A stretch of 32,577 nucleotides of DNA from Arenicellales bacterium (GCA_030066885.1 JASJAT010000025.1:1-32577), one strand, 5' to 3'. Shown: positions 23,420 to 32,314, counted from the first letter of the stretch. Made by a program: numbers and translations. The notes: a model not told the origin generated them from the sequence alone.

Positions 23420-24721
23420 TCAAGCAGGTAATAGTTTTCTTGCAAACACCACAACATTTCTAAGGGCATAAATTACTACGGTGAGTACGGCCCAAAATAT
23501 AACCACGTAAAACGACGCCAAGAAGTTACCGGACAAGTAACCGAGAAGCAAAACGAAAACAAAAATATTTCTGCGACCTGCAAATAATCGCACTAAGCGG
23601 TCGAACGCCGTATGATCGTGTATTTGATGCCCAGTTTGTAACAAGTAGACTCCCGATAGCGCCCTAGCGGTTAACATGATACCGATCAGAACAAATCCAT
23701 AAATAAACAGAGACCAATTGCCAGTGGATTGATAAAGGCCCCAGCCAATCGCAACGTACCAAGAAAATTCAAACGTCACATCCAGGGTGTGATCGAGCCG
23801 ATCGCCAAACGGACTAGACAGCAATTTTACTCTAGCCAACTTCCCGTCAACACCATCCAGAATCCCGGCTACGATGGCGATTAACAATGCGGGCAGATAG
23901 GCCTGTGTCGAGAACCAATAAGTACCTATAAAAGCCAAAACAGCCGAAAGAATAGTAATTTGATTAGGGGTTATGGCAGTTTTAGCAGCAAGCTTGGTAA
24001 GGAAGTTCTCCGGTATCGGGTGAAGGTATCGCGCAGGAAAGTCCAATACACCTTTTTGCACACTGTCCATAACTTTCGATGCCGCCTTGTTTAGGTCCGG
24101 TTCCTGATCGAGCACCTGCCAATAGGGTGAAAAGCTTCTGCGCATGCCAGGGACGTATTCGGCGATGCTGTCAATGCTCAGATCTGACAGATGCGGGAGC
24201 GATTCGAGCTGAATACTCAAATCCTGATCGACCCGTAGCAATTCCACGCCTTCTGTGTTTAAACGCGCAAGACCAAGCGCCTGCCCCGACGATGCGGTCA
24301 TTCTTGCAGGTGCACCGTGCTCAACCAACTTATCCATTAAGCGCTCATCAAAAACGAGGTTTGCCTGTACAACGACCACTTGGGAAGACCAGGTGAGCGC
24401 AGCCTCATCTATAGATTTGGCATTGACGTAACACACACCCATATATTCCATGTTCAATTCTTTAACTTGGGACTTCAGTGTAGGCACGATATCCCGGCTT
24501 TTGCCAGTATCCAATACGGCACAGCATCGAAATCCACTACGAGCCAGTTGGAAGAGGATTCTTTGTGTCGATGACCGGCCTAAGAATTTACTCAGTGGCA
24601 GCGGTATCCGGCCAAGTTCCGCGGACTGTGTATCAAGATAAACCAGCGCATCTATTTCCTTGGCTACCGGTTTCGTCAACCAAAGTTTATTTTCGATGGG
24701 AGAATAATGTTCAGTATCCAT
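23420..24721 (-). CDS. Nucleotidyltransferase-like / CDP-alcohol phosphatidyltransferase fusion, copy 2
   Basis: From the ATG at 24721 the protein has 433 residues. Residues about 20-190 resemble a degenerate GT-A/nucleotidyltransferase fold (EIDALVYLDTQSAELGRIPL, then QRILFQLARSGFRCCAVLD), but the glycine-rich nucleotide loop is not recognisable. The C-terminal membrane part (about 240-430) carries a complete CDP-alcohol phosphotransferase signature, D289-G-V-D-G-K-L-A-R then G and two aspartates (SPFGDRLDHTLDVTFEFSWY). The architecture resembles bifunctional inositol-phosphate cytidylyltransferase/phosphotransferase enzymes. It is a tandem paralogue of the gene upstream (shared blocks QKG.LD.PA, TPNQ, DGVDGKLARVK, GRRNI). 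A TTG at 24739 is an alternative start. It probably attaches a phospho-alcohol head group to the locus lipid; substrates are unknown. Confidence 0.82.
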   Translation of the reverse strand: MDTEHYSPIENKLWLTKPVAKEIDALVYLDTQSAELGRIPLPLSKFLGRSSTQRILFQLARSGFRCCAVLDTGKSRDIVPTLKSQVKELNMEYMGVCYVNAKSIDEAALTWSSQVVVVQANLVFDERLMDKLVEHGAPARMTASSGQALGLARLNTEGVELLRVDQDLSIQLESLPHLSDLSIDSIAEYVPGMRRSFSPYWQVLDQEPDLNKAASKVMDSVQKGVLDFPARYLHPIPENFLTKLAAKTAITPNQITILSAVLAFIGTYWFSTQAYLPALLIAIVAGILDGVDGKLARVKLLSSPFGDRLDHTLDVTFEFSWYVAIGWGLYQSTGNWSLFIYGFVLIGIMLTARALSGVYLLQTGHQIHDHTAFDRLVRLFAGRRNIFVFVLLLGYLSGNFLASFYVVIFWAVLTVVIYALRNVVVFARKLLPA

Positions 24722-24840
24722 TTCAAAGGTCGTGAGCAATTGCCGATACTCACTAACAGTACTTATATTAACGTGACAGCGAAACCAGGGTGCATGCGAG
24801 TCTTTTTGTGAGAGCCAAAATAATGGCCACTACACGAGTA

Positions 24841-26193
24841 CTAGAAAACGATATCCATTGGTGATTGGCGCGTGCCAAGTAACCACAACGCCCTTCCACC
24901 GCGGACAAAAATAGTAACAATACCCCACCACACACATACCCATAAGGCGGCTTCCAGCCCGATAAAAGGCCCGCATAGCAACAATAACCATATATAGATG
25001 TTGCGGCGGCCGGAAATTTTCCTGACTGAAAGCTCAAACGGCGTATAGTTATCTATGGTTCGGTTATGCGTACGTCCCAACATGAACCAAAACACTACAC
25101 CTATCAACATATCGGTAAAACTCAAGATAATCAGTCCAATTCCAGCCTCAAACGCAGGGCTGTTTGGATTCGCGTGTCCCAATACCCAGCCCAAACTCAA
25201 CCACCATGAATATTCAAATACCATGTCAAATGCATGCTCAAGCTTTCCGATTTTGGACGTCATTATTTTTACCCGAGCGAGCTTGCCGTCGACGCCATCC
25301 ATGATCCCGACCAGCGCAGCACCAATCAGCGCTGGCCATATAAATCCAGACAATATTCCCCAAGTAACGAGCCAGGCTGTGATATTGGTGATTAACGTCA
25401 GCTGATTTGGTGTGATAGATGTCTCACACAATCGGGATACAATGTGATTTTCAATAGGTGCGTGTAAGACTTGAGCTGGCAGATCGAGAGAACCTTTTTG
25501 CGCACTGTCGATAATCCATTGCTGTACCAAGTCTAAATCAGCTTCTTCTTTTATCCTTATCCACTTGCTAGGGCGATGACGTCGAATGCTATGGTGATAA
25601 CTCGGTATGGCCTCGCCATCGAGCTGACTTATCGACTTGTCGGATGATAGGGAGTGAAAAATATCCCGCCACTGATAAGTACCTTTTCTTAACAGTGAGA
25701 TTAAAGTTTCACCGTAAACTCGAGCACAACCCACCGACACATAGTGGCCGTGAGACTCCGCATCCGGCATACTTTCGTGATCCACTAAAAACGCTGGTCT
25801 GGATTCCTTTACTAAATGCTCGATCAACCGTTTTTCGATGAAATAATCGCCCGCTACGATCAATAGATCTTCTTGTTCGTCTAAGCCCAGTTTGGCTTTG
25901 CTTTCTTCAACGATCTCTACGGGGTACCCCAGAGCACCTATTCTTTCGGCAACATCAGGCTCGAAGTTCCACTCGCTTGGCACTACGACAGTGATCGCGC
26001 GGGCACCGCACTGCCTCAGGTTGCGTACGTGCCGTTCGAGCAAAGAAACTCCACACAGCCGCTCTAACGCAATCATTCGAGCAGGTTGCGGTTCGTTGAA
26101 AAACTCGTTGACTAAAATTACGCCCTTCACTGTAGTTTTTGTATGGAACGTAGGACTGAGGCCCAGGCACAGCAAGGGGTGGAGATTACACAT
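24841..26193 (-). CDS. Nucleotidyltransferase-like / CDP-alcohol phosphatidyltransferase fusion, copy 1
   Basis: From the ATG at 26193 there are 450 residues. The N-terminal domain (about 22-200) looks like a nucleotidyltransferase: VKGVILVNEFFNEPQPARMIALERL, SLLERHVRNLRQCGARAITVVV and the strand plus acidic site LLIVAGDYFIEKRLIEHL. The usual GxGxR loop is altered. The C-terminal domain has D299-G-V-D-G-K-L-A-R, but the last part of the signature reads IGKLEHAFDMVFEYSWW: relative to the paralogue one residue is missing and an aspartate has become glutamate. Later hydrophobic helices are intact. The start could also be GTG at 26130, directly before the first strand; the ATG is preferred because the paralogue has a similar extension. 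The gene is 212 bases downstream of the MMPL gene and 119 bases before copy 2. Confidence 0.82.
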   Translation of the reverse strand: MCNLHPLLCLGLSPTFHTKTTVKGVILVNEFFNEPQPARMIALERLCGVSLLERHVRNLRQCGARAITVVVPSEWNFEPDVAERIGALGYPVEIVEESKAKLGLDEQEDLLIVAGDYFIEKRLIEHLVKESRPAFLVDHESMPDAESHGHYVSVGCARVYGETLISLLRKGTYQWRDIFHSLSSDKSISQLDGEAIPSYHHSIRRHRPSKWIRIKEEADLDLVQQWIIDSAQKGSLDLPAQVLHAPIENHIVSRLCETSITPNQLTLITNITAWLVTWGILSGFIWPALIGAALVGIMDGVDGKLARVKIMTSKIGKLEHAFDMVFEYSWWLSLGWVLGHANPNSPAFEAGIGLIILSFTDMLIGVVFWFMLGRTHNRTIDNYTPFELSVRKISGRRNIYIWLLLLCGPFIGLEAALWVCVWWGIVTIFVRGGRALWLLGTRQSPMDIVF

Positions 26194-26423
26194 AGCTTCA
26201 CAACGGCGCAACCGCAGGCGTTAGCTTTCTGCGCCATTACATCAGTTTGATACGCCAGAATCGGGTTAAATCCGTTAAAACAACTGAATTACCGCACCTT
26301 GGGGTTGAATCCAGGGCGCTCGCAATATCGTTATGGTCATAGCGAGGAAAAGAAAACCCGAAGTTGAAACTGAATCTATGCGACAACGGATTGGTGTAGG
26401 TTAAAACTCCGTTAAGAGTAGAG

Positions 26424-28916
26424 TTAAGCTCCAGCCGTTTGTTTCTTGTTTCGGTTTTCCGCCAGCTGCAACAAAGCAGGGAACACCGTTAGCGAACTAA
26501 CCATACAACACCCTAGCCCCAGGCAAGCTACTAATCCTAAAGATTGCAGACCCTGATTTGATGCAGCCAGTGTTCCAGCAAAGCCCAACATAGTCGTTAA
26601 GGTTGTCAAAAACGCTGCCCCTCCGGTTGTCCGGACAACGTGCAGCACCCGCCCGCCTTCTTCCCTGTAGCGATGAAAAATATGAATGCCATTATCTATC
26701 CCAATACCGAGCACCGTAGGCAAGACCACCATATTAAAAATGTTCAACTTTATCCCCAGCACAACCATCAAACCCAACATCCATACCATACCGACTACTA
26801 CGGGGACCATAACAGTCAACGTGTGTTTGAAATTGCGAAAAGCGATCACTAACACGATAAACACCGTAGCAAGCACGACAATCACCGCGCGCCCTGCATC
26901 ACTTCTCATGAGATTGAGCATGTCCACAAAAATCATCGCCTCAGTGGCTGGAAAAAACACCTTGTCATTGGCTTCGACCTTGCGGATGTCATCGACAAAC
27001 GCTTGTGCGTTAACGAGTTGAGACATCCCTTTCTTGTTATAAACGTAGACTAAGTACCCACCCGATCCCGGGATACCGGTGAAAGCGCGCTGAACTGCTA
27101 CGGGCAATTCTTTTGGAGTCAACATGGAGACACCAAAATGCGTGAGCGCTTCTTCGATATCTCCAATTCGTGGATCATCTTTGTCGCTGAAGTCCTCTAA
27201 CAATCTCTTTGCTTCTAACAATCTCGCTTGAATACTCTCGATGGCTTCCAAGCGCTCATACTGGTCTTCGGTCCTCGGGACCACGCTATATATCGATCTT
27301 ATCTTTGAAATGGTTGCATCTTCTTCAGTTCGACTTGATTTTATTCTCTCCAGCTCATCGACCAAGGGCGATACATCCTCGAGATTCTCAACGAAAATCA
27401 CTGCTTGATCCGTATTCAACGGAAAAACTTGCTTGATTTTGTCGTTGATCTTTGAGATCTCAGGCATTTTGGTCTTTAGGTTGCCAAAGTTGTCTTCAAA
27501 CTTGATATTCGGTGCCACCACAGTTGCTATGACAGTTAATATCGTTCCAACTATCATAATCACAAGCGCCCCTGGAAAAGCACGCTGCTTGGTTTCGCTG
27601 TGCGCGTGGCTGACCCGCGAAAGCCGGTACACCTTTATCTTTTCAGCAAAGACCATAAGTGCCGGAAAAAATAGATACATAGACACAAGTGAAAGGGCTA
27701 TACCGCTACCTGCGATGAAGCCAAATTCATAGAAAGCTTTGAAATTAGTCAACATCAGGGAATAAAAACCGGCAATCGTCGTAATACCGGCTAGAAGCGA
27801 GGCGTAACCGGTTTTGGAGTATATCGTTCTCAGCGCCCGTTTAATGTCACCTCCGTTTCTTCGGACCTCGTCATATCGAGCCAAATTGTGTATCCCAAAA
27901 TCGATTCCCAACCCAAACAAAATCAGTACCAGGAATACGGTCATCATATTCAGGCTACCCAACGTCATTTGGGTCAACGCGAACGTAAGCAAGAAACCTA
28001 CGGCAAGTGGAAGGCCGATATAGAAAATCGCCATCAATCGACGGTAAAAAAACACGATGACCAAGAAAATCGCTGACACGGACCACAAACCACTGCCGGT
28101 GACGTCACTGATGATGGAATCGAAGCTGGCGACACGATTAGTTACCCGACCGCCCAACAAAACAGACATGTCAGGGTGGTAGTTCTTGACGTCGAGTTTT
28201 TCAACCAACCCTTCCAGGTCCCGAATGATCTTTCTTGCGTAGTTAACGTTGGTGGTACCTCCTTTCGGAAAAACCACTAGAATTGTCAAATCACCTGCTT
28301 CGTTACGAAAAACTTTGGTCTTTTCGCTTTCTGCCTGACTACCGGCGTATTTCTCTTGTATGTCGTCGAATTCGAGTGGCGGTTGTTCCTCGGCTGCACC
28401 CCTTATTTTTATTTCAACGGGGGTTTCATCGACGCTGAATCTGAGGTTTTTCTTTTCGTAGTCGATGCGATCGGCTAAGCGGCGGTCGATTTCCCTTAAA
28501 TCATCCTGTTCAACGTAGATCAGTCGATTGCGTTCGAAAATAGCAGTATCTTCTTCATACTCAGCACTACTGGCCCAATCCGCCTTTAACACTTCCTCGC
28601 GAAGATCATCTAGAAATCGCATAGTCGCTTCCGGATCCGGTGATTCCACCAAGACCATGGCGTTACTGTAACCCCCTGTTTTCTTTATTACTTTCTGAAG
28701 GTTATCTACACTCGGTACCCCGTCCGGCATCAGTGATGTGATATTCGCGTTCAGCTTTAAACCTTTGGCGATATCAAAACTCATGACGCCGAGCACTATG
28801 GCCAACAGCAGCAATGGAATATAAGCGTGCATAATGAACGCCACCCACCGATCCACTAAGGGAAAACTCGTGGTATGGGCGGACATGCCTAAATGATTGT
28901 CGACTTTGCTATGCAT
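26424..28916 (-). CDS. MMPL/RND-family lipid exporter (HpnN-like)
   Basis: The 830-residue inner-membrane protein has the RND duplication: a first helix (residues 30-46), a large periplasmic loop (about 50-270), five or six helices, a second periplasmic loop and a second helix bundle. Each half carries the aspartate motif of the proton relay, GIDFGIH (337-343) and GIDNGIH (739-745). MMPL-type RND proteins such as HpnN and MmpL3 export hydrophobic lipids. There is no accompanying membrane-fusion protein or TolC gene, consistent with lipid transport rather than drug efflux. The start lies 11 bases after the stop of the lipocalin-like gene, so the two are co-transcribed. The likely cargo is the lipid made by the locus; hopanoids are less likely because no cyclase is nearby. 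Confidence 0.9.
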   Translation of the reverse strand: MHSKVDNHLGMSAHTTSFPLVDRWVAFIMHAYIPLLLLAIVLGVMSFDIAKGLKLNANITSLMPDGVPSVDNLQKVIKKTGGYSNAMVLVESPDPEATMRFLDDLREEVLKADWASSAEYEEDTAIFERNRLIYVEQDDLREIDRRLADRIDYEKKNLRFSVDETPVEIKIRGAAEEQPPLEFDDIQEKYAGSQAESEKTKVFRNEAGDLTILVVFPKGGTTNVNYARKIIRDLEGLVEKLDVKNYHPDMSVLLGGRVTNRVASFDSIISDVTGSGLWSVSAIFLVIVFFYRRLMAIFYIGLPLAVGFLLTFALTQMTLGSLNMMTVFLVLILFGLGIDFGIHNLARYDEVRRNGGDIKRALRTIYSKTGYASLLAGITTIAGFYSLMLTNFKAFYEFGFIAGSGIALSLVSMYLFFPALMVFAEKIKVYRLSRVSHAHSETKQRAFPGALVIMIVGTILTVIATVVAPNIKFEDNFGNLKTKMPEISKINDKIKQVFPLNTDQAVIFVENLEDVSPLVDELERIKSSRTEEDATISKIRSIYSVVPRTEDQYERLEAIESIQARLLEAKRLLEDFSDKDDPRIGDIEEALTHFGVSMLTPKELPVAVQRAFTGIPGSGGYLVYVYNKKGMSQLVNAQAFVDDIRKVEANDKVFFPATEAMIFVDMLNLMRSDAGRAVIVVLATVFIVLVIAFRNFKHTLTVMVPVVVGMVWMLGLMVVLGIKLNIFNMVVLPTVLGIGIDNGIHIFHRYREEGGRVLHVVRTTGGAAFLTTLTTMLGFAGTLAASNQGLQSLGLVACLGLGCCMVSSLTVFPALLQLAENRNKKQTAGA

Positions 28917-28927
28917 CGTACTGGCCG

Positions 28928-30043
28928 CTAACGCCGATCACTGTCTTTACGAGTATCTCTCTTTTCATGGCGTAACACGGTGTGATCCAACAAGGCTTCG
29001 CCTTGTAAACGTAGGTCGCGCGAGTCAGTTTTGTAGTTCAAGTCATAACTCGCTAAATACCGATACTGAATCGGAGTGTTGAGTAGCTTCACTATGGCCC
29101 GAACGAAAGGTTTAAGTGAATCCACCGGATCTATACGTGTAAGAAATCTTTCGACCACAATGGTTCCCTGCAAACTATAATCTGCTTCGTTAAGATTAAT
29201 ACTGAATTTGCTAGGGATGCCTCTTTTATCGGCATCAGCCGTCTCCAGTTTAGACTCTATCTCCAGCTCAAACCCTTGTGCTTGATGGATCACTTGTCCA
29301 TTCTCAAACAAAGCAAGATTGGCTTGCCTACCCCCCTTATCATCACGCGATAGATAAACTATTGGGTTGATTTCAGAATCACCAAACGCCGCTATACGCG
29401 TAGAATACTTGATCAGGTTGTGTAACCCGGCGCTATTAACATAGCGCGCAGCGAATCCACGGCCGTCGTTCAATACCTGCCATGGTACATCTTCCGATTG
29501 CCCGTCTATAAATAAGCGGTAACGGGCGCCGGCCTGTGCGAAAGGAGCATAAAAACTCAGGTATTGATAGTTCTTACCGATCTCCAGGGTTCGGCCAAGT
29601 GACAAAGCGTCTGCCCCTGCTTTGAAGTCAATTTCCATCTCCCCATTTTTCTGGCGCACTACAACCCGGTATTCTGGATACCTACCGCTCAGCTCATTGT
29701 TCGCGATTTTAAGGTCTAGATGATCTTCGGAGAAGTCCCACTCCCGATTTGAGCGGCTTTGCTTGAGAATAGTCTTGTCTTCATCAGGTCTGACTATTAA
29801 TCCAAACACACCCGCGTGATGGCTGCCAAAGCCTATGTTAAGCACCGAAATCTGTACGACTAGCAGAGATCCATCTTTGAAATAGAATAATTGATCCCAA
29901 CCTTCACTATACCACTCATTGCGAAGCAAACTCGGCTGAAAGTCAATCTTTGGCGAATCATCGGCATAAGACGTAAAAACAAAAATGCTCAGCAAGGCAA
30001 GTAGAGCGTATCCTCTACCCCTAATCCATGACGACAAAAACAA
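28928..30043 (-). CDS. Secreted lipocalin-like protein (CrtC/AttH/Svf1 type, tentative)
   Basis: The 371-residue protein has a signal peptide (GYALLALLSIFVFTSYA, cleavage near residue 27) followed by an all-beta sequence. Blocks such as WDQLFYFKDGSLLVVQISVLNIG, YQYLSFYAPFAQAGARYRLFIDG, DGRGFAARYVNSAGLHNLIKYSTRIAA and LFENGQVIHQAQGFELEIES recall the twin-lipocalin fold of the CrtC/AttH/Svf1 group. I recognise this by pattern, not by a firm motif. Yeast Svf1 binds ceramides, which would fit the neighbouring serine-palmitoyltransferase-like gene. The only in-frame starts are TTG codons (30043 or 30037); no ATG precedes the signal. It lies 22 bases after the synthase gene and 11 bases before the MMPL gene. 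Probable role: periplasmic lipid carrier or modifying protein. Confidence 0.6.
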   Translation of the reverse strand: MFLSSWIRGRGYALLALLSIFVFTSYADDSPKIDFQPSLLRNEWYSEGWDQLFYFKDGSLLVVQISVLNIGFGSHHAGVFGLIVRPDEDKTILKQSRSNREWDFSEDHLDLKIANNELSGRYPEYRVVVRQKNGEMEIDFKAGADALSLGRTLEIGKNYQYLSFYAPFAQAGARYRLFIDGQSEDVPWQVLNDGRGFAARYVNSAGLHNLIKYSTRIAAFGDSEINPIVYLSRDDKGGRQANLALFENGQVIHQAQGFELEIESKLETADADKRGIPSKFSINLNEADYSLQGTIVVERFLTRIDPVDSLKPFVRAIVKLLNTPIQYRYLASYDLNYKTDSRDLRLQGEALLDHTVLRHEKRDTRKDSDRR

Positions 30044-30065
30044 GGAAGAAATGACTTACTAATAC

Positions 30066-31325
30066 TTAGGAGATGAGGCCCAACTCTCGGCCAACCTTGG
30101 TGAATATCTCCAATACCCGATCTAAATGGTCGCGCGTATGCGTCGCCATACAACTGGTGCGTAACAGTGCCTTACCTTTTGGCACTCCCGGGAATAATAC
30201 CGGGCTGGCGAATACTCCAGCGTCAAACAATAACCGCCACATCCGGAGAACTCTGTCTTCATCACCTACTACCACAGGAACCACCGGAGTTTCGCTTACC
30301 CCCGTGTCAAAACCCAAACTCTGATAACCCTCCCGTAAATAATTAGCATTGTTCCAGAGTCGCTGCCGTCGTTCCGGTTCTTGTTCAATAATCCGTAACG
30401 CCATAGTCGCCGCGGCCACAGGAGCAGGAGGTAAGCTGGCAGAGAACATGAGTGACCGGGCATGGTGCCTTAAAAAGTGAATCACTTCTTCGGTAGACGC
30501 TATGCAACCTCCAATGGTTGCGAGAGATTTGCTATAGGTCACCATAATCAGGTCAATATCATCGACCATATTAAAGTGCTCACCGGTACCGCAGCCATTC
30601 TTACCAAGTACACCAATGCTGTGGGCATCATCGACCATCAAACCGGCACCGTAACGTTGGCAGAGAGCGACTACCCCAGGAAGATCGACGATATCACCTT
30701 CCATGCTGAAAACACCATCGACGACAACTAGAGCACCACGACCTTCAATGCCTTGTAGAATCTTCTCCAGATTCGCCATGTCGTTGTGTTGGTACTTTTT
30801 TATCTGGCCGTAGGAGAGCCGGCAGCCGTCATAGATGCTGGCATGATTCATACGATCGATGACTATAAAATCGTCTTTACCGACCAACGCAGAGATGGCG
30901 CCCAGGTTGGCCTGAAATCCAGTTGGGAAAACGGCGGCCGCTTCTTTGCCCAGAAACCTGGCCAATTGCGCTTCCATTTCTTCATGCACGGCGAGAGTTC
31001 CGTTAAGGAATCGGGATCCTGCACAGCCTGTGCCAAATTGCCGAACCGCGTCGATGGCGGCCTCCTTAACTTTGGGATGACTGGTGAGCCCTAAGTAGTC
31101 GTTAGAGCTCATCATGATCATTGGACGTCCTTCACAGATTACATCTGGTTCCTGAGCAGAGTCGATTCGATGAAAATAGGGATAGACCCCAGCGGCCATA
31201 GCTTCCTTGGCGCGTGTATATTTTCTACACTTTTCGAAAAGAACCGAACGATGAACCGGATGCTGACTGACTGCCTCTAAGTTCTGATTGGCGAATTCCT
31301 GTTTTGCTAATAACCGGTCTGTCAT
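30066..31325 (-). CDS. Alpha-oxoamine synthase, serine palmitoyltransferase-like
   Basis: This PLP-dependent enzyme family condenses an amino acid with an acyl thioester. From the ATG at 31325 there are 419 residues. Conserved features are SSNDYLGLTSHPKV, FGTGCAGSRFLNGT, H161 in NHASIYDG (stacks on PLP), D232 and H235 in VDDAHSIG and the Schiff-base lysine K266 in TYSKSLATIGG. The YSKS context and the ending RTSCMATHTRDHLD resemble serine palmitoyltransferases more than BioF (usually GKA) or glycine C-acetyltransferase. No biotin or threonine genes are nearby. The ATG overlaps the epimerase stop as ATGA; an ATG at 31331 would add two residues. It probably makes a 3-keto sphingoid base; amino acid and acyl donor are not determined. 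Confidence 0.85.
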   Translation of the reverse strand: MTDRLLAKQEFANQNLEAVSQHPVHRSVLFEKCRKYTRAKEAMAAGVYPYFHRIDSAQEPDVICEGRPMIMMSSNDYLGLTSHPKVKEAAIDAVRQFGTGCAGSRFLNGTLAVHEEMEAQLARFLGKEAAAVFPTGFQANLGAISALVGKDDFIVIDRMNHASIYDGCRLSYGQIKKYQHNDMANLEKILQGIEGRGALVVVDGVFSMEGDIVDLPGVVALCQRYGAGLMVDDAHSIGVLGKNGCGTGEHFNMVDDIDLIMVTYSKSLATIGGCIASTEEVIHFLRHHARSLMFSASLPPAPVAAATMALRIIEQEPERRQRLWNNANYLREGYQSLGFDTGVSETPVVPVVVGDEDRVLRMWRLLFDAGVFASPVLFPGVPKGKALLRTSCMATHTRDHLDRVLEIFTKVGRELGLIS

Positions 31326-32314
31326 AACCATTGTTCTTGTTTATACCAGCGGACCACATCGTGCAATCCACTTCGTAAATTTATCTCCGGCGCAAAGTTG
31401 AGTTCACGTTTCGCCCTGCTGACATCGCAGCCCCAATTACGCGCCAACATTTCGGCAACCCTTGCCCTGTTTAACTTAACAAATTTTCCGGTGACGCGAC
31501 CATACACCTGACCAAGCGTTCCAAGCAATATCAATAACCAGGCCGGAATCATCAGGCGCTTCGCATTTACGCCTATTGCTTCTTCTAACATGCTTTCAAC
31601 CTCACGCCAGGAGTAAGGTTCTGAGTCCGCTAGGAAATATACCGATCCTGAAGCCACTTTGCTATCCGCAGCTGCCATTATCCCGCGCACAATGTCGGAA
31701 ACATGGCACAAACTGGCTTCTCGTTCCCATCGGCCACCGAATTCTACCAGGAAACCGCGCCGAACTAGTCGAAAATAGGTTAAAAATCCCTTGTCACGAG
31801 GTCCATATACGGCGCAAGGCCGTAATATCACGACTGGAAACTGCTCTTTATAGCCCAGGACGACGCGCTCGGCCTCCAGTTTACTGGCACCGTAGGGGGT
31901 AACCGGGCGGGGGTGATCGAGTTCGGACCTTAAGTTTTCGATGGGACTAGGGCCGGCCGCCGCTTGGCTGGAGACCTGCACAAAACGGCGCAATCCTGGG
32001 CAGTTGTCTTTACAGGCTTCGAGCAAGTTTTGTGTACCTTGAACATTGTGTCGAAAGAAGTCCGATTCCCGAGTTGCCCACAGTGTACCCGCGAGGTGAT
32101 AGACCGTATCGATGTCTCTAACCGCCCCCCTAAGGGAACTGGCTACTGTGCAATCCCCTTCCACAAGCTCGACGTCTTTACCCTCCAGCCAGCGTAAATT
32201 GTTACGTGATCTGACCAGGCACCTAACCCTGACGCCTTGCACGAGTAAGGCCTCAACCAAATGGCTGCCAATAAACCCCGTTCCGCCAGTAACCAACGCG
32301 TGCGTTATGGCCAA
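31322..32314 (-). CDS. NAD-dependent epimerase/reductase, probable 3-ketosphinganine reductase (CerR-like)
   Basis: This extended SDR of 330 residues has the Rossmann motif TGGTGFIGSH (9-18), D54/V-type second strand, S115-S116 and the catalytic Y141-G-A-S-K145. The block ILRPCAVYGPRDKGF is typical of the 3-beta-HSD/epimerase group. A hydrophobic stretch LMIPAWLLILLGTLGQVYG (about 254-272) suggests membrane association, as expected for a lipid substrate. In Caulobacter an epimerase-like protein of this kind (CerR) reduces 3-ketosphinganine made by Spt. Here the gene overlaps the synthase start by four bases, so the two are coupled and likely act in sequence. Other alpha-oxoamine or 3-keto-lipid substrates are possible. 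Confidence 0.8.
   Translation of the reverse strand: MAITHALVTGGTGFIGSHLVEALLVQGVRVRCLVRSRNNLRWLEGKDVELVEGDCTVASSLRGAVRDIDTVYHLAGTLWATRESDFFRHNVQGTQNLLEACKDNCPGLRRFVQVSSQAAAGPSPIENLRSELDHPRPVTPYGASKLEAERVVLGYKEQFPVVILRPCAVYGPRDKGFLTYFRLVRRGFLVEFGGRWEREASLCHVSDIVRGIMAAADSKVASGSVYFLADSEPYSWREVESMLEEAIGVNAKRLMIPAWLLILLGTLGQVYGRVTGKFVKLNRARVAEMLARNWGCDVSRAKRELNFAPEINLRSGLHDVVRWYKQEQWL

Noticed and set aside
23420-26193. Di-myo-inositol-phosphate synthase (thermophile osmolyte enzyme)
   Set aside because: Domain order is similar, but the nucleotidyltransferase loop is degenerate and the context is lipid synthesis with no inositol-1-phosphate synthase gene in the window.
26424-28916. Hopanoid-export (HpnN) assignment of the MMPL gene and a hopanoid locus
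   Set aside because: No squalene-hopene cyclase, squalene synthase or HpnG/HpnH signature genes are in the window; a serine-palmitoyltransferase-like gene is next door instead.
30066-31325. BioF (8-amino-7-oxononanoate synthase) assignment
   Set aside because: No bioA, bioC or bioD nearby, and the PLP lysine context YSKS fits serine palmitoyltransferases better than the GKA of BioF; not fully excluded.
31322-32314. OleD-type olefin-biosynthesis reductase
   Set aside because: The olefin partners OleA, OleB and OleC are absent from the window and the coupled gene is an alpha-oxoamine synthase.
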